DNA from: Actinomadura luzonensis | GTDB taxonomy: Bacteria; Actinomycetota; Actinomycetes; Streptosporangiales; Streptosporangiaceae | Length of the DNA stretch: 64,000 bases | NCBI RefSeq assembly: GCF_022664455.2 | Contig: NZ_JAKRKC020000001.1 | Span: 4,655,001-4,719,000 of the forward strand | Direction of reading: 5' to 3' | Shown: piece by piece, positions 42,302 to 53,367 of the stretch | Layout: the number at the start of each line of letters is the position of its first letter | Numbering within the stretch: the stretch's first letter is position 1 | Notes under the pieces: model-generated | Told to the model about the DNA's origin: nothing | Seen by the model: the letters and a program-made list of their open reading frames with translations, nothing else | Databases searched by the model: none | Position numbers and translations under genes: made by a program

Positions 42302-44722
42302 CAACCGCGTTCCTCCGTCCAGGGGTAGGGGCACGGGCCGGTGTCGGGCCGCCCGGCGGGCCGCAGGTAGACGCAGCGGAGCTGGGCGGCGAAGCGGAGG
42401 CCGCCCTCGCGCAGCCAGCAGTCGCCGGGGCCGGGCAGCGTCTCGGTGAGCGTGAGCCCGTCGGCGGCGGCCGACAGCGCGGCCAGCTCGCTGACGAGGG
42501 CGGGGGCGCGGGTGTCGACGTAGAGCGAGCGCCGCTCACCGGCCCCGGCCGCCGGGGCGGCGGCCGCGAAGAAGGTGCGGGGCAGGCCGTGCGCCTCGCG
42601 CAGCCGGGCCATGGCCAGCAGCAGGTCGCGGTCGCCGCCGGCGTGCCGCAACGCCTCGGACGCGCCTCTGGCCAGCCGCCAGCGCCGCCGCGCGAGGACG
42701 ACGTTGCCCCAGGTGAGCCGGGGCAGGTGGGGCAGGTCGGGCAGCGCGGGCGGGCGGATCCTGGGCAGCGCGAGCGCGGTGTGCAGGGCGCTGCCGAGCT
42801 CGCCGTTGTGCAGCAGCAGCGGCTCCCCGCTCTCCTTGGCGCGCAGCACGGCGCGGCGGCCGTCGCTGTGCACGTAGAGGTCGCCGAGGCCGAGCCGGTG
42901 CCGCCGGGGGTCGGCGGCCGCGCCGCCGTGCTCCAGGACGGGGCCGGGCAGTTCCAGCGCGGGCAGGCCGTCGGCGCGCGCGAGACGACGTTGAGCACGG
43001 TGCGGCCGTCGAGCACGCGGGCGACGGCGGCGTCCCGCTCGGCGACGAGCGCGGCGCCGTCGCGGCCGGGCGGCGGCCCCATGCGGCGAGGCGGGGCGTG
43101 TCGTGCAGGGCGGTGAGGACCAGCGGCGTGCGGCCCCTCGTACGCCTCCAGCGACGGCGCGGCGACCATGACGTCGGCCGCGCAGAGCACCGGGCAGGGC
43201 GGGCGGGACGGGCTCGCCGAACACGCCGGCCAGGTCGAGGACGTCGGCGCCGGGCGGCGCGGCGCGGACCAGCTCGGCGATGCGGTCGCCGGGCCGCACC
43301 TCCAGGTCGCCGGCCGCGCGCAGCGCCTCGGCCAGCTCGAAGCAGCCGGCGCCGAGCCGCGCGGCGAGCAGCCGGTTGGTGCGCACCGGGTCAGCTCGGC
43401 CTCCTCGGCGAGCGGGGCGAGCGCGGCGGGCACGCGTTCGCGCAGGCGGCGGCGAGGGCCGCCGGGGTGTAGGTGCGCAGGGTGCCGGCCGCGGCCTCGC
43501 GCACGATGACCCGCGCGCCGCTCCGCTCGTCGCGCCCGGCGCGCTGGGCGCCGCCGGTCAGCGCCTCGATGCGGCTCTGCACGGCCAGCTTCACCTCGGG
43601 GGAGGCGGCGGGGTAGCGCTCCAGCAGCGCGGCGATCTCGCGGACGCGCCGCCCGGCGGGCAGGTCGGTGCCGGTCGTGGCGCGGGCGCCGGCGAGCGCG
43701 CGCCGCCGCTGGGCGGGCACGCCCCTGGCGGGCACCAGGCCCCGGTCGGGGACGGCGGGCTCGTCGTCGCCGGGCAGCCGCTCGCCGAGCCAGGCGACCG
43801 GGTCGGCGACGGTGGCGGGCGGCCACAGGTCGTGGGTGAGCAGTCCGCGGCGCACCGCGACGGCGAGGGCGGCCGAGGCCCGCTCCAGACTGATGCCGCA
43901 GTCGGCGGCGATCTCGGCGACGGTGCGGCGGCCGTCGCAGCGGGCGGCGAAGGCGGCGCCGTCGGCCGGGGGCGCGGTGCCGGCGCGTCTGCGGGGCACG
44001 AGCCCGGCGACCAGCGCGAGGTCGGCGAGGACGCGCTGGTGCAGCGCCTCGCCGACGCGGGCGGCCGGGTAGGCGACGCGGCGGGTCAGCTCGCGGTGCC
44101 CGGCCCAGGTGTAGCCGCTGGCGAGGGCGGGCTCGACGCGGCCGGCGCCCTCGGGGGCGTGGAAGCCGGTGGGGGCGGCGCGGGTGGCCAGCCACTGCAC
44201 GTGGGGGGCGAGCCGGGCCGGGTCGGCGGGGCCGCGGCGCAGGTCGCGGTAGGCGGCGGGGGCGGAGCAGACGAGGGCTTCGAGGAAGCGCTCGTCGGTG
44301 GCGAGGCCGGTGGCGGCGGCCCGGGCGAGGGCGGCGTCGGCGGCGACCTCCTCGGCGAGCGCGAGCCTGGCCTCCTCCAGCAGGCCGGTGACGTGGTTCC
44401 AGTCGGCCAGCCAGTCCTCGGGGCCGGGGGTGCCGGGCGGCAGGGGACGCAGGCGGCGCAGCCGGCCGCGCAGCCCACGCGGCAGCCTGAGGGTGCCCGC
44501 CCGGGCGGCGTGCGGTCCGGCCGGGCGGGCTTCGCGGCGCGCCGGCGCGGCGGCGAGCAGGCCGAGGGCCCGGCTCTCCAGCAGCGCGACGGCCGCCGCG
44601 GTCTCGGCGGCCCTGGGGTAGGCCAGGGATTGGACGAGCTCCCAGGGGAACCCGGCGCTCCGGACGACCACGGCCGGCACCAGGGTCCACTCGCGGTCTT
44701 GCAACGTGCCGGGCTCGCCCAT
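42301..44722 (-). pseudogene. Lantibiotic dehydratase-like (LanB N-terminal) gene with about six frameshifts
   Basis: Reads as a LanB-family protein of about 800 residues, from MGEPGTLQDREWTLVPAVVV (ATG 44722, with aagggga upstream) to PAGRPDTGPCPYPWTEERG. LanB enzymes glutamylate and dehydrate Ser/Thr in RiPP precursors. The first 1270 bases and the last 680 are clean. Between about 43460 and 42980 the coding frame changes roughly six times: near 43455 (one C lost), 43391 (one G lost), 43196, 43130, 43050 and 42985. Each protein segment is convincing in its own frame (for example PAALAPLAEEAELTR, ARLGAGCFELAEALRA, CAADVMVAAPSLEAYEG, VAERDAAVARVLDGRTVLN). No separate SpaB_C-like cyclisation domain and no precursor peptide were found. 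Confidence 0.6.
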
Positions 44723-44776
44723 GTACACGTTCCCCTTTCTCGTGACGACCAAAATTCGGAATGCGGGTAACACAGA

Positions 44777-44804
44777 TATTTACAAGATCGTTTACTTCTG
44801 TCAA
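44777..44804 (-). promoter_or_regulatory. Promoter of the LanB-like operon
   Basis: On the minus strand a perfect TTGACA (44804-44799) is followed after 16 bases by TAAATA (44782-44777). The predicted start near 44770 leaves a leader of about 48 bases to the ATG at 44722. Confidence 0.55.
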
Positions 44805-44900
44805 TGCGTTCCCCGATGAGAAATAGTCACACTCAGCTATCCCAAGCGCCGGAAATATCCCCACCAAAAACGGCAAATCCCTCGATGCGAGTCACGGCCG

Positions 44901-44929
44901 TTTACTTTCTGTAGTCGCGGGCATATCAT
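44901..44929 (+). promoter_or_regulatory. Possible promoter of the SpoIIE phosphatase-aminotransferase operon
   Basis: TTTACT (44901-44906), 17-base spacer, TATCAT (44924-44929). The -35 overlaps the second CGTTTACT repeat. The leader to the GTG at 45094 would be about 155 bases. Confidence 0.4.
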
Positions 44930-45093
44930 GGCTGCACAGCCCGGCCGCGGCGGCGGCATTTCCCGCCTGATTAATGGCGGCCATTTCGCCCCGGCGGGCT
45001 TTCCGACCGCGGCCTCCGCGTTGTTTTCCGCACCCGCCCGGCGGGGCACGATCACCCGGACGGCGGAACGACGGCACGGAATGAGGGACGGCC

Positions 45094-46194
45094 GTGGCGA
45101 ATGGCATGGAACGGCGGCGCGTGGGCCCCCGCCTGCCCGCGCCGGTGTTCTTCGTGGCGCTCCTCGGCGTCACCGCGGCGCTCATCGCGCTCGACGCCTA
45201 CACCGGCACGGCGGTGCGCCTGCTCCCGCTGCTGATCTTCCTGCCGTCGATCGTGTCGGGCCTCGGCACCGTTCGGCAGACCGCGTTCGCCTCGGTGTGG
45301 GTGGTGCTGGTGATCGTCGGCACCCTGGCCTACCTGCACGCCGAACCCGACGACAACCTGCTGCTCGCCGCGTTCGCGGCGTTGTTCGGCGTGGTGGCGG
45401 TGCTCGGCTGCCGCTACCGGGTGCGCCGCGAGGAGGAGGTGCACCGGCTGCGCTCGGCCGCGGCGGCGCTGCAGCGGCAGATCGTCCGCCCGCTGCCGCT
45501 GCGCACCGGCGACGTCGTCGTGGACGGCCTCTACCAGCCGGTGGAGGAGGACGCGATGGTGGGCGGCGACATGTACGAGGTGGCCGCCTCCCCCTACGGC
45601 ACCCGCCTGCTCATCGCCGACGTCCAGGGCAAGGGCCTGCCCGCCATCGGCACCGCCCTGGCCGCGCTCGGGGCCTTCAGGGAGGCCGCCTACCGCGAGG
45701 CCACCCTGCTCGGGGTGGTGGAGGCGATGGAGTCGGCGGTGGCCCGCCACAACATGGGCGCCGGCCGGAGCGGCGAGCCCGAGCGCCTGGTGACGGCCCT
45801 GGTGCTGGACATCGGCCGCGGCCCGGTGGTGGAGGCGGTCAACTGCGGGCACATCGCCCCGTACGTCGTCCACAACGGGCGCGCCTACCAGGCCTCGCTC
45901 GGCGAGCCCTCCGTGCCGCTCGGCCTGGACGGGCTGGCCCCGGGGCCGCCCCGGGCCACCTGGTTCGCCTTCCCCACGGGGGCGACGATGCTGCTGTGCA
46001 CCGACGGCGTCACCGAGGCCCGCGACCGCGACGGCGCGTTCTACCCCCTGCTGTCGCGCCTGCGCGCCTGGGCCCGCCGCCCGCCCGCGCGGCTGGCCGA
46101 GAGCGTGGGCGCGGACGTGCGCCGCTTCACCGGCGCCCCGCCGCGCGACGACATCGCGATCCTGACGGTGAGCAGGACCCGCCAGATCTCATGA
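45094..46194 (+). CDS. Membrane-anchored SpoIIE-type PP2C phosphatase
   Basis: A 366-residue protein. The first 110 residues hold about four hydrophobic helices (PVFFVALLGVTAALIAL, LLPLLIFLPSIVSGL, SVWVVLVIVGTLAYL, LLLAAFAALFGVVAVLG). A short coiled segment (RREEEVHRLRSAAAALQRQ) leads to the PP2C domain with MVGGDMYEVA, LLIADVQGKGL, VNCGHIAPY, LLCTDGVTEAR and RDDIAILTVSR. Likely substrate is a phosphorylated anti-anti-sigma factor. Start GTG 45094; ATG 45106 is an alternative. Its stop overlaps the aminotransferase start (ATGA). Confidence 0.88.
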   Translation: MANGMERRRVGPRLPAPVFFVALLGVTAALIALDAYTGTAVRLLPLLIFLPSIVSGLGTVRQTAFASVWVVLVIVGTLAYLHAEPDDNLLLAAFAALFGVVAVLGCRYRVRREEEVHRLRSAAAALQRQIVRPLPLRTGDVVVDGLYQPVEEDAMVGGDMYEVAASPYGTRLLIADVQGKGLPAIGTALAALGAFREAAYREATLLGVVEAMESAVARHNMGAGRSGEPERLVTALVLDIGRGPVVEAVNCGHIAPYVVHNGRAYQASLGEPSVPLGLDGLAPGPPRATWFAFPTGATMLLCTDGVTEARDRDGAFYPLLSRLRAWARRPPARLAESVGADVRRFTGAPPRDDIAILTVSRTRQIS

Positions 46195-47417
46195 ACCACT
46201 TCCCGGATTCGCGCGTATCTCCACACATCGGACACGTGTTCCATGGAGGTGTCGTGGAGCTCAGCCTTCTGCGTACACAGGCGCACAGCCCGTCGTACTT
46301 CACCCTGCTGCGTGGCTCGTCCGGAGAGCGCGCACCGGTGGATTTCTGCATACCGTGCAACCCGTACTTCCCGACGCCCGAGATCTTCGAGCACCTCGGG
46401 AGGAATCTGGAGACGATACTGAAGTTCTACCCGAGCGACGCCGGCACGATCACCGCCGAGCTGTGCTCCACGCTCGGCCTGCACCCCCAGACGGTCGCCA
46501 TGGGCAACGGCTCCACCGAGCTGATCACCTGGATCGACCACCTGCTGGTGCGCGAGAGCCTGGCGGTGCCCATCCCGACCTTCGGCCGGTGGACCGACCA
46601 GCCGCTGGAGACCGGCAAACGGGTCGACATGTACCCGCTGCTGGAGAGCCGCAACTTCGCCCTCGACGTCAACGACTTCGTCTCCTTCGTCCGCGCCCGG
46701 GGCTCGCGGGTGGCGGTCATCTGCAACCCCAACAACCCCGACGGCGGCTACCTGCCCAAGCACGAGGTCGTGCGGCTCATGGACGAGCTGATCGACCTCG
46801 ACCTCGTCGTCATCGACGAGTCGTTCGGCGAGTTCGTGGACGCCGAGCCGTACCTGGGCGTGGCGGCCGAGGCCGCGGTCCGGCCGAACGTGATCGTGCT
46901 GCGCAGCCTGGGCAAGAACTTCGGCCTGCACGGCATCCGCTTCGGCTATCTGGTGGCCAACCCGGCCCTGGCCGGGCGGGTGCGCGCCGCGCTGCCCAAG
47001 TGGAACCTCAACTCCTTCGCCGAGGTCATGGTGTTCCTCATGAAGCAGTTCGGCGCCGAGTACCAGGAGAGCCTGCGGCGGTTGTCCAACGACAGGCGAG
47101 CGATGTTCCAGCAGCTCAGCACCATGCCGGGGCTCTCGGTGTTCGCCTCGCAGGGCAACTTCCTGCTGGTCAAGCTGCCGCCGGGGCACGACGGGGTGCC
47201 GCTGCGCGACCACCTGCTGACCGAGCACGGCGTGTACGTCCGCGAGTGCGGCAACAAGCTCGGCACCACCAGCCAGTTCCTGCGCCTGGTGGTGCGCCCG
47301 CAGGAGGACGTGCGGCGGCTGCTCATCGGCATGACCCAGTTCCTGTACTCGGGCAGCCTGCACGAGATCCCGGTGATCGGCCTGCACCACCGCCACGCCA
47401 ACCCGCTGCCGGCGTGA
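46191..47417 (+). CDS. PLP-dependent class I/II aminotransferase (histidinol-phosphate aminotransferase-like)
   Basis: A 408-residue fold-type I enzyme of the HisC/CobD branch. Motifs are MGNGSTELITWIDHLL, ICNPNNPDGGYLP, VVIDESFGEFV, the PLP lysine in LRSLGKNFGLHGIRFGYLV, and the substrate-carboxylate Arg region FLRLVVRP near the end. The amino substrate cannot be set from sequence. The ATG at 46191 overlaps the phosphatase stop by four bases; a GTG at 46254 with ggagg at 46245-46249 is an equally good start and would remove 21 residues. The pairing with a signalling phosphatase is unusual. Confidence 0.85.
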   Translation: MNHFPDSRVSPHIGHVFHGGVVELSLLRTQAHSPSYFTLLRGSSGERAPVDFCIPCNPYFPTPEIFEHLGRNLETILKFYPSDAGTITAELCSTLGLHPQTVAMGNGSTELITWIDHLLVRESLAVPIPTFGRWTDQPLETGKRVDMYPLLESRNFALDVNDFVSFVRARGSRVAVICNPNNPDGGYLPKHEVVRLMDELIDLDLVVIDESFGEFVDAEPYLGVAAEAAVRPNVIVLRSLGKNFGLHGIRFGYLVANPALAGRVRAALPKWNLNSFAEVMVFLMKQFGAEYQESLRRLSNDRRAMFQQLSTMPGLSVFASQGNFLLVKLPPGHDGVPLRDHLLTEHGVYVRECGNKLGTTSQFLRLVVRPQEDVRRLLIGMTQFLYSGSLHEIPVIGLHHRHANPLPA

Positions 47418-47426
47418 CGGGCGCGC

Positions 47427-49100
47427 TCAGCGCAGGCCGCACATCTCCTCCATGCCCTCCTTGGTCACGCACGGCTTGAAGCCCGCCGCCGTCAGCCGCA
47501 CCTGGGCCAGCGGATGCGCCCGGGCGAACGCCAGGAACCCCGCCGCCGCGGACCCGGCGCGGGGGCGTTCGCGCGCGTAGACGTACTCGACCGTCCAGAA
47601 CGGGTAGCCGGACTCGACGGCGGTGGAGGCGTCGAACGCGGTGCCGTCCAGGGTCAGGGCGGTGACCGTGCCGGCGCGGCGGGCCTCGGTGAGCGAGGGC
47701 GCGTCGGCGTAGCCGAGTGCGCCGGGGATCGTGCTGATCAGGCGCACGACCTCGGCGTTGCCGTCGCGCTCGCAGCGGATGACGGGGGCGGCCGCGTTGC
47801 GGTCCTTGGTCAGGCAGTCGTCGGAGGACAGCACGTTCTCGCCGGTGCCCAGCACCTCGTCCTCGTAGAGCTGGCGGGTGCCGGAGTCGTGGTCGCGGCC
47901 GATGATGCGGATGGGCAGGCTGGTCCCGGCGCCGAGCTGCTTCCAGTCGGTGTAGGCGCCGCTGTTGATCTTGCGCAGGTCGGCGAGGGTGATCGTGGTC
48001 AGGCCCACCCCGGCGTTGACGGCGACGTGGTAGGGCACGATGGCCAGCTTCTCGGCGTGCAGCCGGTCGTGGTGGCGGCTGCGGCCGTCGGACAGGGCGA
48101 GGACGTCGCCGCCCGGCGCGCCCTCCACCAGCCGGCGCACGCCCTCGATCGAGCCGCTCGCCTCGGTGCTGACCCGGGTGTCGCCTCCGCACGCCCTGGC
48201 GTACTCCTCGGCCACCGCCCTGATCGCCGGCATGACCACCGTGGAGCCGACCACGCGCAGCTCGCCCGGCGCGCAGGCGATGGTCGCGTCCACCGGCCCG
48301 GACAGGCGGCTGAGCACGAGCACGCCGCTCAGCAGGACGACCAGGACGGCGCTGACCCGGGGCAGCGTGACCAGGCGGCGCTCGCGCTCGTCGCGGACGA
48401 TGCCGGCGTCCTTGAGCTTGCCGCCCTGCTCGACCTCCTTGGTCAGCTCCCCGTCCCCCTGGCCCGGCTCGCGCAGGACGACGACCAGCTTGGCCTTCTC
48501 GCCGCGCCTGAGCCGCAGCCCGTCCAGGCGCACGCCGTGCCACTCGGGCTCCGGCGGCTCCTCCTGCCCCTGCCCCTGCCCCTGCGCCTGCCCGAGCAGG
48601 CGGGCCATCCGGTCGGAGAAGCGCCGCCTGACCGTCGTCAGGTCCTCCCTGGCGGGCTTGTCCTCGTCGCGGACGTCGCGGAAGAAGCGCAGGCTCCTGC
48701 GCAGCCGCTGCCGCAGCTCGGGGGTGCTGGCGTCGGAGACGCGGGCGTTCCAGACCAGCCGGCCGCCGAAGGTGAACGACAGCGGCCGGTCGAAGTCGTC
48801 GGGGCCGATGTCGTAGCTGCCGCTGTTGCGGACCCGGATGACCACGATGCTCATCCGGTCGAGCGTCCTGGCGAGGGCGCGGAGCTGCGGCGGCCCGGAC
48901 TCGTTGGGGTCGGGGCCGCCGTCCAGCTCGCCGCTCAGCCCGATCTTGGAGTTGTACAGGACGCGGAAGCCGATCCGCTTGCGGCGGACCAGCAGCCGGT
49001 CCACGTACGGCGCCACCAGCAGGAGCACGATCCCGAACAGGACCGGCCCGACCCCGCCGAGGAACTCCACCAGCCGCCCCAGCGCCTCCAGCACGGCCAC
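47427..49100 (-). CDS. Membrane protein with PstS-like solute-binding domain
   Basis: A 557-residue protein with one N-terminal helix (residues 15-32, GGVGPVLFGIVLLLVAPYV), a cytoplasmic region to about 260 with a GQGQGQ run, a second helix (about 262-282, VSAVLVVLLSGVLVL), then an external phosphate-binding-protein-like domain: RVVGSTVVMPAIRAVAEEYA, TEASGSIEGVRRL, ITLADLRKINSGAYTDWKQL, RDHDSGTRQLYEDEVL and FKPCVTKEGMEEMCG. Gly-Ser-Thr and Asp-Ser-Gly-Thr loops match PstS ligand loops. Being tethered with a large inner domain, it is more likely a sensor than a transporter subunit. GTG 49100 follows gaggggg. Confidence 0.8.
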   Translation of the reverse strand: MAVLEALGRLVEFLGGVGPVLFGIVLLLVAPYVDRLLVRRKRIGFRVLYNSKIGLSGELDGGPDPNESGPPQLRALARTLDRMSIVVIRVRNSGSYDIGPDDFDRPLSFTFGGRLVWNARVSDASTPELRQRLRRSLRFFRDVRDEDKPAREDLTTVRRRFSDRMARLLGQAQGQGQGQEEPPEPEWHGVRLDGLRLRRGEKAKLVVVLREPGQGDGELTKEVEQGGKLKDAGIVRDERERRLVTLPRVSAVLVVLLSGVLVLSRLSGPVDATIACAPGELRVVGSTVVMPAIRAVAEEYARACGGDTRVSTEASGSIEGVRRLVEGAPGGDVLALSDGRSRHHDRLHAEKLAIVPYHVAVNAGVGLTTITLADLRKINSGAYTDWKQLGAGTSLPIRIIGRDHDSGTRQLYEDEVLGTGENVLSSDDCLTKDRNAAAPVIRCERDGNAEVVRLISTIPGALGYADAPSLTEARRAGTVTALTLDGTAFDASTAVESGYPFWTVEYVYARERPRAGSAAAGFLAFARAHPLAQVRLTAAGFKPCVTKEGMEEMCGLR

Positions 49101-49199
49101 CTCGCCCCCTCAACCCCCTTTGACGCTTCAATTCTCACTTTTTCGTGATCAGGAGGGCCGGCGGCACCGAGGGTTCACGCACTGTTCCAGGACGCGAAA

Positions 49200-49212
49200 C
49201 GTACGAAGTACG
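49200..49212. promoter_or_regulatory. Inverted repeat ahead of the UvrA-like gene
   Basis: CGTAC-GAA-GTACG, arms of 5 bp around a 3-bp spacer, with a TAGTCT hexamer (possible -10) at 49214-49219. It lies 61 bp before the start codon and could bind a regulator. No good -35 was found. Confidence 0.35.
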
Positions 49213-49272
49213 GTAGTCTGTCCCGGCTAACTCCTTACGCCATAAATAAACGCCTCGACGACAAGGGGTCCC

Positions 49273-51555
<2,283 letters not shown>

Positions 51556-51558
51556 GCC

Positions 51559-52425
51559 TCAGACCGCCAGGCGGGCCAGCACCTGGGCGAACTCCGGCGG
51601 CGGGGCCACCACCAGGCGCGTCTGGCCGTCCCTGGCCACGATGTCGGCCCTGATCAGGGTCAGCCGCCCGCCGTGCCACCAGTACACCTGGGGGCTCAGC
51701 CCGCCGGTGCGGGCGGCGTGCAACCGCAGCCGCTCGATGGCCCGCACCACGCCGATGCCGTCCACGGGGTGCAGCAGCAGCGTGTACGGGTCCGGCAGCG
51801 CCACCAGCACCCCGTCGGGCGGCACCGGCAGGTAGTCGGCCAGCCAGCGCAGGTGCGCGGCGGCCGACGGCGCCGTCCCGGTGAGGCGGGTCACCGGGGT
51901 GCCCGCCAGCTCGATCTGCTCCACCTGCAGCCGCTCCTCGCGGCGCACGTTCTCCACGGCCAGGTCCAGCGCCCGGGCCGTGGGGACGGGCCAGCAGCCG
52001 GCCTCCTCGGGGCGCACCGGCCGGCCCGCGGCGGTCAGCAGCTCCACCAGGTCGGCGTTGAGGTGGCGGCCCACGACGCGGGTCAGGTCGGCGATCTCGT
52101 CCACCGCCTCCACGCGGGTGCGGAGCAGCGGCCCGGCCTGCTCCAGGTCGCTGACGTCCAGCTCGCCCGCGGTGGCGACGGCGTGCGCCAGGTGCTCGCT
52201 GACCAGCACCGGCCAGTCCTCCCTGGCCCGGCGCCCGGCCTCGCGGCGCAGCCCGGTGAGCCGGACCGTCAGCGTCGTCTCCCCCCGCAGCGTGACCGAG
52301 CCGCCGTCGCGGGCGAAGGCGCAGGTGAAGCCGCGGGACTCGGCCACGAGCGCGAGCAGCGAGTCGAGGTCCTCCTCGGCGGCGGACCTGCGGGCGGGCT
52401 CCCGCTCGCGCCTGAAGAAGCTCAC
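51559..52425 (-). CDS. Conserved hypothetical protein
   Basis: A 288-residue soluble protein without signal peptide or membrane helix. It begins MSFFRREREPARRSAAEEDLDSLL and contains VRLTGLRREAGRRAREDWPVLVSEHL. Later segments (DGVLVALPDPYTLLLHPVDG, YWWHGGRLTLIRAD, RLVVAPPPEFAQVLARLA) look like an alpha/beta fold. No catalytic motif is evident and no family name can be given safely. GTG 52425 follows aaaggga. It converges with the UvrA-like gene (three bases between) and lies 33 bases after the S66 peptidase gene on the same strand. Confidence 0.75.
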   Translation of the reverse strand: MSFFRREREPARRSAAEEDLDSLLALVAESRGFTCAFARDGGSVTLRGETTLTVRLTGLRREAGRRAREDWPVLVSEHLAHAVATAGELDVSDLEQAGPLLRTRVEAVDEIADLTRVVGRHLNADLVELLTAAGRPVRPEEAGCWPVPTARALDLAVENVRREERLQVEQIELAGTPVTRLTGTAPSAAAHLRWLADYLPVPPDGVLVALPDPYTLLLHPVDGIGVVRAIERLRLHAARTGGLSPQVYWWHGGRLTLIRADIVARDGQTRLVVAPPPEFAQVLARLAV

Positions 52426-52458
52426 GCGCCGTGTCCCTTTCTGCCGTATTCGTCCCTC

Positions 52459-53367
52459 CTAGGGTGCCTGCTCCCCATCGCGGATCGGACCAGTCAGCGA
52501 GCACGATTCGGTATCGATAACCCCAAGTCTGCCCAGCCAGAGGCTCATTTGCGGGGAGCCGTGACCGGCCGCGACGCCGCCCAGCACGGGCACCCCGAGC
52601 GGCGCCAGCCGGTCCCGCAGCACCGGGTACGGGTCGCCGCAGCCGACCCACGAGCCGAGCACGATCCCCCGCACCCCGTCGAAGGCCCCCGCCTGGAGCA
52701 ACTGGGTGAGCATCCGGTCGATCCGGTACGGCTCCTCCCCCACGTCCTCCAGGAACGCGATCCGCCCGGCGAAGGACGGCTGCCACCGCGTCCCGCACAG
52801 GGCGGCCAGCAGCGACAGGTTGCCCCCGGACAGCTCGCCCGCGGCCCGCCCGGGCACGAGCGCCAGCTCGCCCGGCACGCTCGCCTGCGTGCCCGACAGG
52901 GCCGTCTGGAGGCTGTCCCAGGTGCGCGGCTCGGGGCCGTCCTCGCCCGCCAGCAGGTCGCAGGCCGGCATCGGGCCGTGCAGGGTCGGCACGCCCAGCT
53001 CGATCGCGAACGCGGTGTGCAGCGCCGTGATGTCGCTCGACCCGAGCAGGACCTTGGGGCCGGCCGCCCGCAGCGCGTCCCAGTCGAGCAGGCCGAGCAG
53101 CCGCCCGGCGCCGTAGCCGCCGCGGCAGCAGAACACCGCCGAGACCGCCGGGTCGCACCAGGCGGACTGCAGGTCGGCGGCGCGGGCGGCGTCCTCGCCT
53201 GCGAGGTAGTCGAGCTCCTGGCGGTCGAGCACGTGCGCGCCGACCACCACCTTCAGCCCGAGCCCTTCGAGGCGCTGGACGCCCCGCTTCAGCAGGGCCG
53301 CGGCGGGCGGTCCCGAGGGCGCGACGATGGCGACGGTGTCACCCGGCCGCAGGTCAGCTGGCTGCAT
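52459..53367 (-). CDS. S66-family LD-carboxypeptidase
   Basis: A 302-residue serine peptidase of the LdcA/MccF family. Nucleophile Ser lies in KVLLGSSDITALH, the Glu in RIAFLEDVGEEPYRIDRML, and the His in VAAGHGSPQMSLWLG; FCCRGGYGAGRLLGLLDW is family-typical. Members trim L,D-bonds in muropeptides during wall recycling, while the MccF branch inactivates microcin C-like toxins. Nothing here decides between them. Its start overlaps the end of the damaged sirtuin gene by 14 bases, so they share a transcript. Confidence 0.9.
   Translation of the reverse strand: MQPADLRPGDTVAIVAPSGPPAAALLKRGVQRLEGLGLKVVVGAHVLDRQELDYLAGEDAARAADLQSAWCDPAVSAVFCCRGGYGAGRLLGLLDWDALRAAGPKVLLGSSDITALHTAFAIELGVPTLHGPMPACDLLAGEDGPEPRTWDSLQTALSGTQASVPGELALVPGRAAGELSGGNLSLLAALCGTRWQPSFAGRIAFLEDVGEEPYRIDRMLTQLLQAGAFDGVRGIVLGSWVGCGDPYPVLRDRLAPLGVPVLGGVAAGHGSPQMSLWLGRLGVIDTESCSLTGPIRDGEQAP

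Larger units (their letters stand above)
44723..45093. other. AT-richer intergenic control region between LanB-like and phosphatase genes
   Basis: This 371-bp gap is clearly richer in A/T than its surroundings in its first 200 bases. It holds two outward promoters (below) and a near-direct repeat, CGTTTACTTCTGT at 44789-44801 and CGTTTACTTTCTGT at 44899-44912, 110 bp apart, each next to one promoter. Codon-like bias is lacking; the short frames in it do not look coding. Confidence 0.55.

Noticed and set aside
40773..44876. 1367-residue single open frame across the RiPP-like region
   Set aside because: Only two short parts of it (near 43400-43450 and 43000-43190) are protein-like; the rest is a shadow of the two real genes.
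44837..45055. 72-residue minus-strand frame as a RiPP precursor for the LanB-like gene
   Set aside because: It lies upstream of the predicted operon promoter, lacks a ribosome site and a leader/core pattern, and its composition is like the surrounding intergenic DNA.
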